This document shows positions 60,331 through 64,000 of a stretch of 64,000 nucleotides of DNA, piece by piece (position 1 is the first letter of the stretch; each line of letters begins with the position of its first letter). The DNA lies in assembly GCA_013407085.1 (NCBI GenBank), contig JACCGJ010005434.1:1-64000 (forward strand). Direction: 5' to 3'. A program made the position numbers and the translations under genes. Below the pieces are notes generated by a model. It saw only the letters and a list, made by a program, of their open reading frames with translations. It did no database searches and had not been told where the DNA came from. The stretch is from Atriophallophorus winterbourni (Eukaryota; Platyhelminthes; Trematoda; Plagiorchiida; Microphallidae).

Positions 60331-60995
60331 CAGCATGATACATATTTTATTTTGGGGGGTAGAATTTACAGTATTGAAATCGCCGACCTAGATGTAGTCG
60401 GCTGCTCCATTTTTTTAACTCAGCTGCATGTGGTGAACTGGGCGGCGAAATCAATTAAGGTTCATCCGTGTTCGCGCGCTTTATGAGGTATGCAGCCGAA
60501 ACATGAATTTAAGGAGGCGCCCATTTTCAGGATCCTGTCCTACATTTCGTCTGTGCGGAATGCTGTTTTAAACGGAAAGGTTGTTGAGATTTCTATTTCG
60601 GCTTAAGACGCATAACCGGAGTCGTTATTGTGTCATTTAAACCTAAGATCTCATGTAAAAATCTCCATTCACTTCAGTCGTGTGGTGTCCGTTTACTTGA
60701 TTCTTGCTTGTTCGAACTGGGTACTTCATCAACGATAGCAGCTCAGAAGTTCGGGATTCTTGTGGCGAAGTTGTCGTTCTTCTCACAGAACATCGGGAAA
60801 TATTAGTAAAGCGAACGTTTTTTCAAGTAGAAGGGCTGAGGTGAGTCACATATTTCTTACATCTCGTACGTACTTCAGTAGCCAAGGTGAGTTCGCATGA
60901 GGTCAGTTGGGGGGTTTAAATAATCGGGTCAACGAAACAGGCGAGGCAGTGATAACTAAGCTATCTCAAATATCATTCTACTGTTTCCTATCATC
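60331..60995. other. no gene recognised
   Basis: Possibly the decayed 5' end of the LINE at 58555-60330; no frame can be followed. Confidence 0.35.
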
Positions 60996-61220
60996 TACCG
61001 TATTTCTTACAATGAAGCTGTAACTACCACTGAAAGACTCCTTAATCCAGAAATCATACAAGTGATGAACTCATTTCGAGCAAACATGTGGAACTGCCAT
61101 TTCTCACAACCAACTTAAGAGCCTACAACGCAGCGCTCAAAATGAGTTCATCACTTGTTTGATTCCTGGATTAAAGAGTGTTTCAGTCGTAGTTACAGCT
61201 TCATTGTAAGAAATACGGTA
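60996..61220. repeat. long foldback: 86-bp inverted repeats, 53-bp spacer
   Basis: Arms 60996-61081 and 61135-61220 are reverse complements with 6 mismatches in 86 (about 93%). Both arms end exactly in TACC/GGTA and no homology continues outside. Spacer 61082-61134. It could be a foldback MITE or the source of a long hairpin RNA. No target duplication and no open frame. Confidence 0.93.
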
Positions 61221-62469
61221 CGCGTGGTTTAGGCCTGTGTTTTGAACTGACTTCTTCCCTTCCTGACACGTATATGATTTGAAAAATAATAACGTATATT
61301 CAAGTCATTTAAGGCTCGTCTGAACAGCGAGCATGCGTCTTTCCATAATTGAATAAGCGTTAGCAGCACTTGCGAAAGCACTTGATACTTTACCCTGCAT
61401 GGATTGCATAAATAGCATATGCCTGGAAATTTTGTAAATTATTAATGCCAATGATCATGATGAAAAAGATTTGTGACGATTTGAGTGAACAGTAATCGAA
61501 CACAAACGGCATTTCTCCTTGACGCGATCGGTCACTTACCAGTGTTTGACAGTTTACACTTTTTATGAGCGTCGGCGTCAGATCCGATAAGGATCGCGTT
61601 GTCGGCCATAGTTACAATCTTGTGAGAATGAGTCAGTACAGTGGGCGACGCGGTTGTCTATCGGTAGAGTGAAAAACTTGCGGATTCGATTAGATGCGAT
61701 CCAGCGGACAGTAAAACATGTACACTTTTACGCAAAGCGATGCTGCTTGGTGTGTTTTGATCTGGCAGAGTTGAAACAATGTCGGTGGGATTGAGATGAC
61801 GAAAGCTTCCTGACAGTATTTGAGTGACTGTGCTGTGCCAAATTGGAAATGATGTTACGCTCGTAGGTAACGTTGAGTTGAACTAGGAATAGAATTGAAT
61901 AGAATAGGAATAAATTCCGCCTACGCAAGCGTAAAGTTTTACGTCCACACAGTAGCAAACAGGTGTTGGCCCGTTTTGGCCAAAATATCTCGATGCAAAC
62001 GATACAAAGATCTTTCATATAAAGCCATTCTGAAAGGCTTTTTGCTCGGTTCCTGTTAGTATTATTTGTATTCTAGTCTCAACCTACTATTATACACGTA
62101 TGCTCTCCTGGTTGAAAAAATATATTTATCTTTTGGAAAAGCAGCAGCGAAGAACGACCAAAGTTTCCTCTGAGTATATTTAACAGAGTATATTTAACAT
62201 AGGCAATGCGTGCTCCTAACCTGCATTCAGCTCATAACAGCAGACCAAGAGGTACACTTATCATTTTTGGACACTACTCAAACAAAACAATTCAACCATG
62301 CAGACTATTATTCTACCTCTCACATAATGCACAATTTCGCAGACATCCACCAAATCTGTGTCAACAATATAACATATTGAACTGCTGTCCATACACGTCT
62401 ATGTTCGTAATTGGCAATTGTGACATCCGTATCGACATTTTGTAGTTCTTTTTGGACAAAGCTTTTTTA
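61221..62469. other. no gene recognised
   Basis: Short frames on both strands without similarity. A minus frame at 61728-62018 and a plus frame at 62206-62445 are not convincing. Confidence 0.4.
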
Positions 62470-63245
62470 CCAGCATCCTATCGATGAATTAAGCAGATTG
62501 GCAGAGCAGCTGTCATTTTGTCCCGATTGAACTCTCGTGTTTGGGGTAACCACAAGCTGACTGTAAAGACAAAGATGATGGTATACAGCGCGTGCGTACT
62601 AAATGCTTTACTGTACGGCAGTGAAACCTGGACCACCCACGCAAGACACGAAAGGAAGCTGAATGTTTTCCATCTACGAAACATCCGTCGTATCTTGAAC
62701 ATATCGTGGGTGGACAGATTGACTAATGCTGAAGTGCTTTCAAAAGCTGGTCAACAGAGCATGTTCACCCTAATGCGTCAGCGCAGCCTGCGGTGGCTTG
62801 GTGATGTCCATAGAATGGAAAATGGTCGTATTTCGAAAGATCTACTCTATGGTGAGTTGCAATTAGGAAGTCGACCATTGGGCAGACCGCACTTGCGGTA
62901 CACAGACGTTTGTAAAAGAGATATGAAAGCTCTTGGCATTGACCCGGCGAGTTGGGAAGAACTTGCTCTTTACCGCTCACTTTGGAGGCATTGTGTAAAG
63001 CGTCGTCTGCAAGTTGGGGAGGAGCAGATACAGCTCTTGGCTGCTGAACGCAGAGCAAGCCGCCGGCATGTAACTGACGCCCTACAACGGAGTTCTGACT
63101 ATCGTTTCCAGCGCTGGGGAGAGAGATTGTTCCTCCCGAATCGGACTGTTTGGTCATTCAAAATGCTATAAAACATGAAAACCACATGCGATTGTGATGT
63201 ACATCAATGGTCAACATCGACCGAAGGAGGCCATCAACATATCGA
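62470..63245 (+). mobile_element. RTE-like LINE, 3' copy with intact C-terminal frame
   Basis: 217-codon frame 62518-63171: RLNSRVWGNHKLTVKTKMMV, YGSETWTTHARHERKLNVFH, QRSLRWLGDVHRMENGRI, GRPHLRYTDVCKRDMKALGI, ending with a C-terminal segment RWGERLFLPNRTVWSF. Closely matches 57820-58466. The 3' UTR shares ACATCGACCGAAGGAGGCCA with 58520-58540 and ends near GATGAATAAAGTAATGAATG. 5'-truncated. Confidence 0.88.
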
Positions 63246-64000
63246 TGAATAAAGTAATGAATGTGTGGTAGTCACTTTAGTCCCGCTTCGTTGCGTGCCA
63301 CTGATTTCTCTGTCATTCAAGTTTTTCAAACATAGACAGGAGTTCATATGTAGTTAGAATTGAACAGGATAATCCCGTGTATTCCGTCAAAACATCGAAT
63401 GATTATTATAATGTTCAACGTTGGGGGTGTTGGTGGAGCATTTCCTGAGCAACGAGACTACGGGGTAGTTTGCTATTACGATCCAATGTACACTTTCGCT
63501 TCCACCAAGAGATGTCAGGGTTCCAACGACTTTTGAACTAAAAATCTTCTCTATGTATGCAGTATCACCTTCATTTTAGAAATAACAGAAAAAAACTTGT
63601 CGCGTATTATACTGTGTATATGATATTATGGTATATTATACTACAACTAAGTAAGAATAGAATTCAAGTGGCTAGGCTTCGTCATAGTCATAGCGTATAA
63701 AACAGAGCTCAAGTGAAGTAGGTTAATGAGTTGCTACATAAACCACACAGGCCGTGAGACAAGATTTCTGGGTGGGAGAGTAGCAGCACAAAAACTATCC
63801 GATCTCGCATTGAGGTACACTACAGTGAGTTCTTCAAGGATTATTCACGTCAATTATTTCAAATCAATAAGATCCTTCAACCACACATCAAAACATCAGC
63901 TATCAATTACTTATAATTCGAAAAGGAAACGATCCTGTGTTGTTGAAGTTCAAACGAAAACAGTTACATTATCGAACACCTCAATAGGGATGTAGCTTCG
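63246..64000. other. no gene recognised at window end
   Basis: A plus frame at 63726-63995 (89 codons) runs almost to the edge, with no recognisable domain. It could be a partial exon, but there is no evidence for that. Confidence 0.35.

Noticed and set aside
61635..61710. tRNA-like stretch with GGTAGAGTG and GATTCGATTAGATGCGATCC
   Set aside because: Neither a cloverleaf nor proper A and B box spacing could be built; at most a decayed tRNA-like fragment.

Overview
The window looks like repeat-rich nuclear DNA from a flatworm, most likely a digenean trematode. That placement is inference. It rests on one recognisable spliced animal gene (a BMP-type receptor SMAD with large introns), on the abundance of CR1-like and RTE-like LINE remnants, and on short hammerhead-ribozyme repeats of a kind known from schistosomes and other flukes. 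No bacterial, organellar or viral gene organisation is visible.

Layout. 1-6.7 kb: CR1-like LINE scraps and a Ty3/Gypsy-type LTR element (1929-4365) with two 173-bp LTRs and a 5-bp target duplication, reduced to gag-protease plus a pol tail. 6.7-7.5 kb: the 3' part of a LINE, just upstream of the SMAD gene. 8.0-20.0 kb, plus strand: a five-exon SMAD1/5/8 gene (454 codons, every intron in phase 1) with introns full of a SINE-like repeat, inverted repeats and LINE or RTE pieces. 20-27 kb: mostly unexplained sequence, then hammerhead-bearing direct repeats split by an RTE-derived insert, a CR1 LINE and a MITE. 27.5-30.1 kb: two convergent single-exon-looking genes (a two-TM CD225/dispanin-like protein and an unrecognised 267-residue protein) and one orphan exon-like frame. 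30-41 kb: largely unexplained, with two tiny hammerhead retroposons. 41-64 kb: a LINE graveyard. It holds a 379-bp CTAT microsatellite, a near-complete CR1-like element with nested insertions, several further CR1 fragments on both strands, an RTE-like element of about 4.4 kb broken by a MITE, a second RTE 3' copy and a long foldback.

How the parts work together. Only the SMAD gene has an assignable pathway: BMP-class TGF-beta signalling, with receptor phosphorylation at the C-terminal SSVS and an L3 loop of SMAD1 type. The LINEs are mutually related and decayed, and give a readable insertion order: MITE into RTE, SINE-like repeat into CR1, CR1 tail into CR1 endonuclease, LTR element bounded by AAGCG. 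The most unusual signal is a family of 102-114-bp retroposed units. On the minus strand each encodes a type I hammerhead with a palindromic, loop-less stem III, and two copies have clear target-site duplications.
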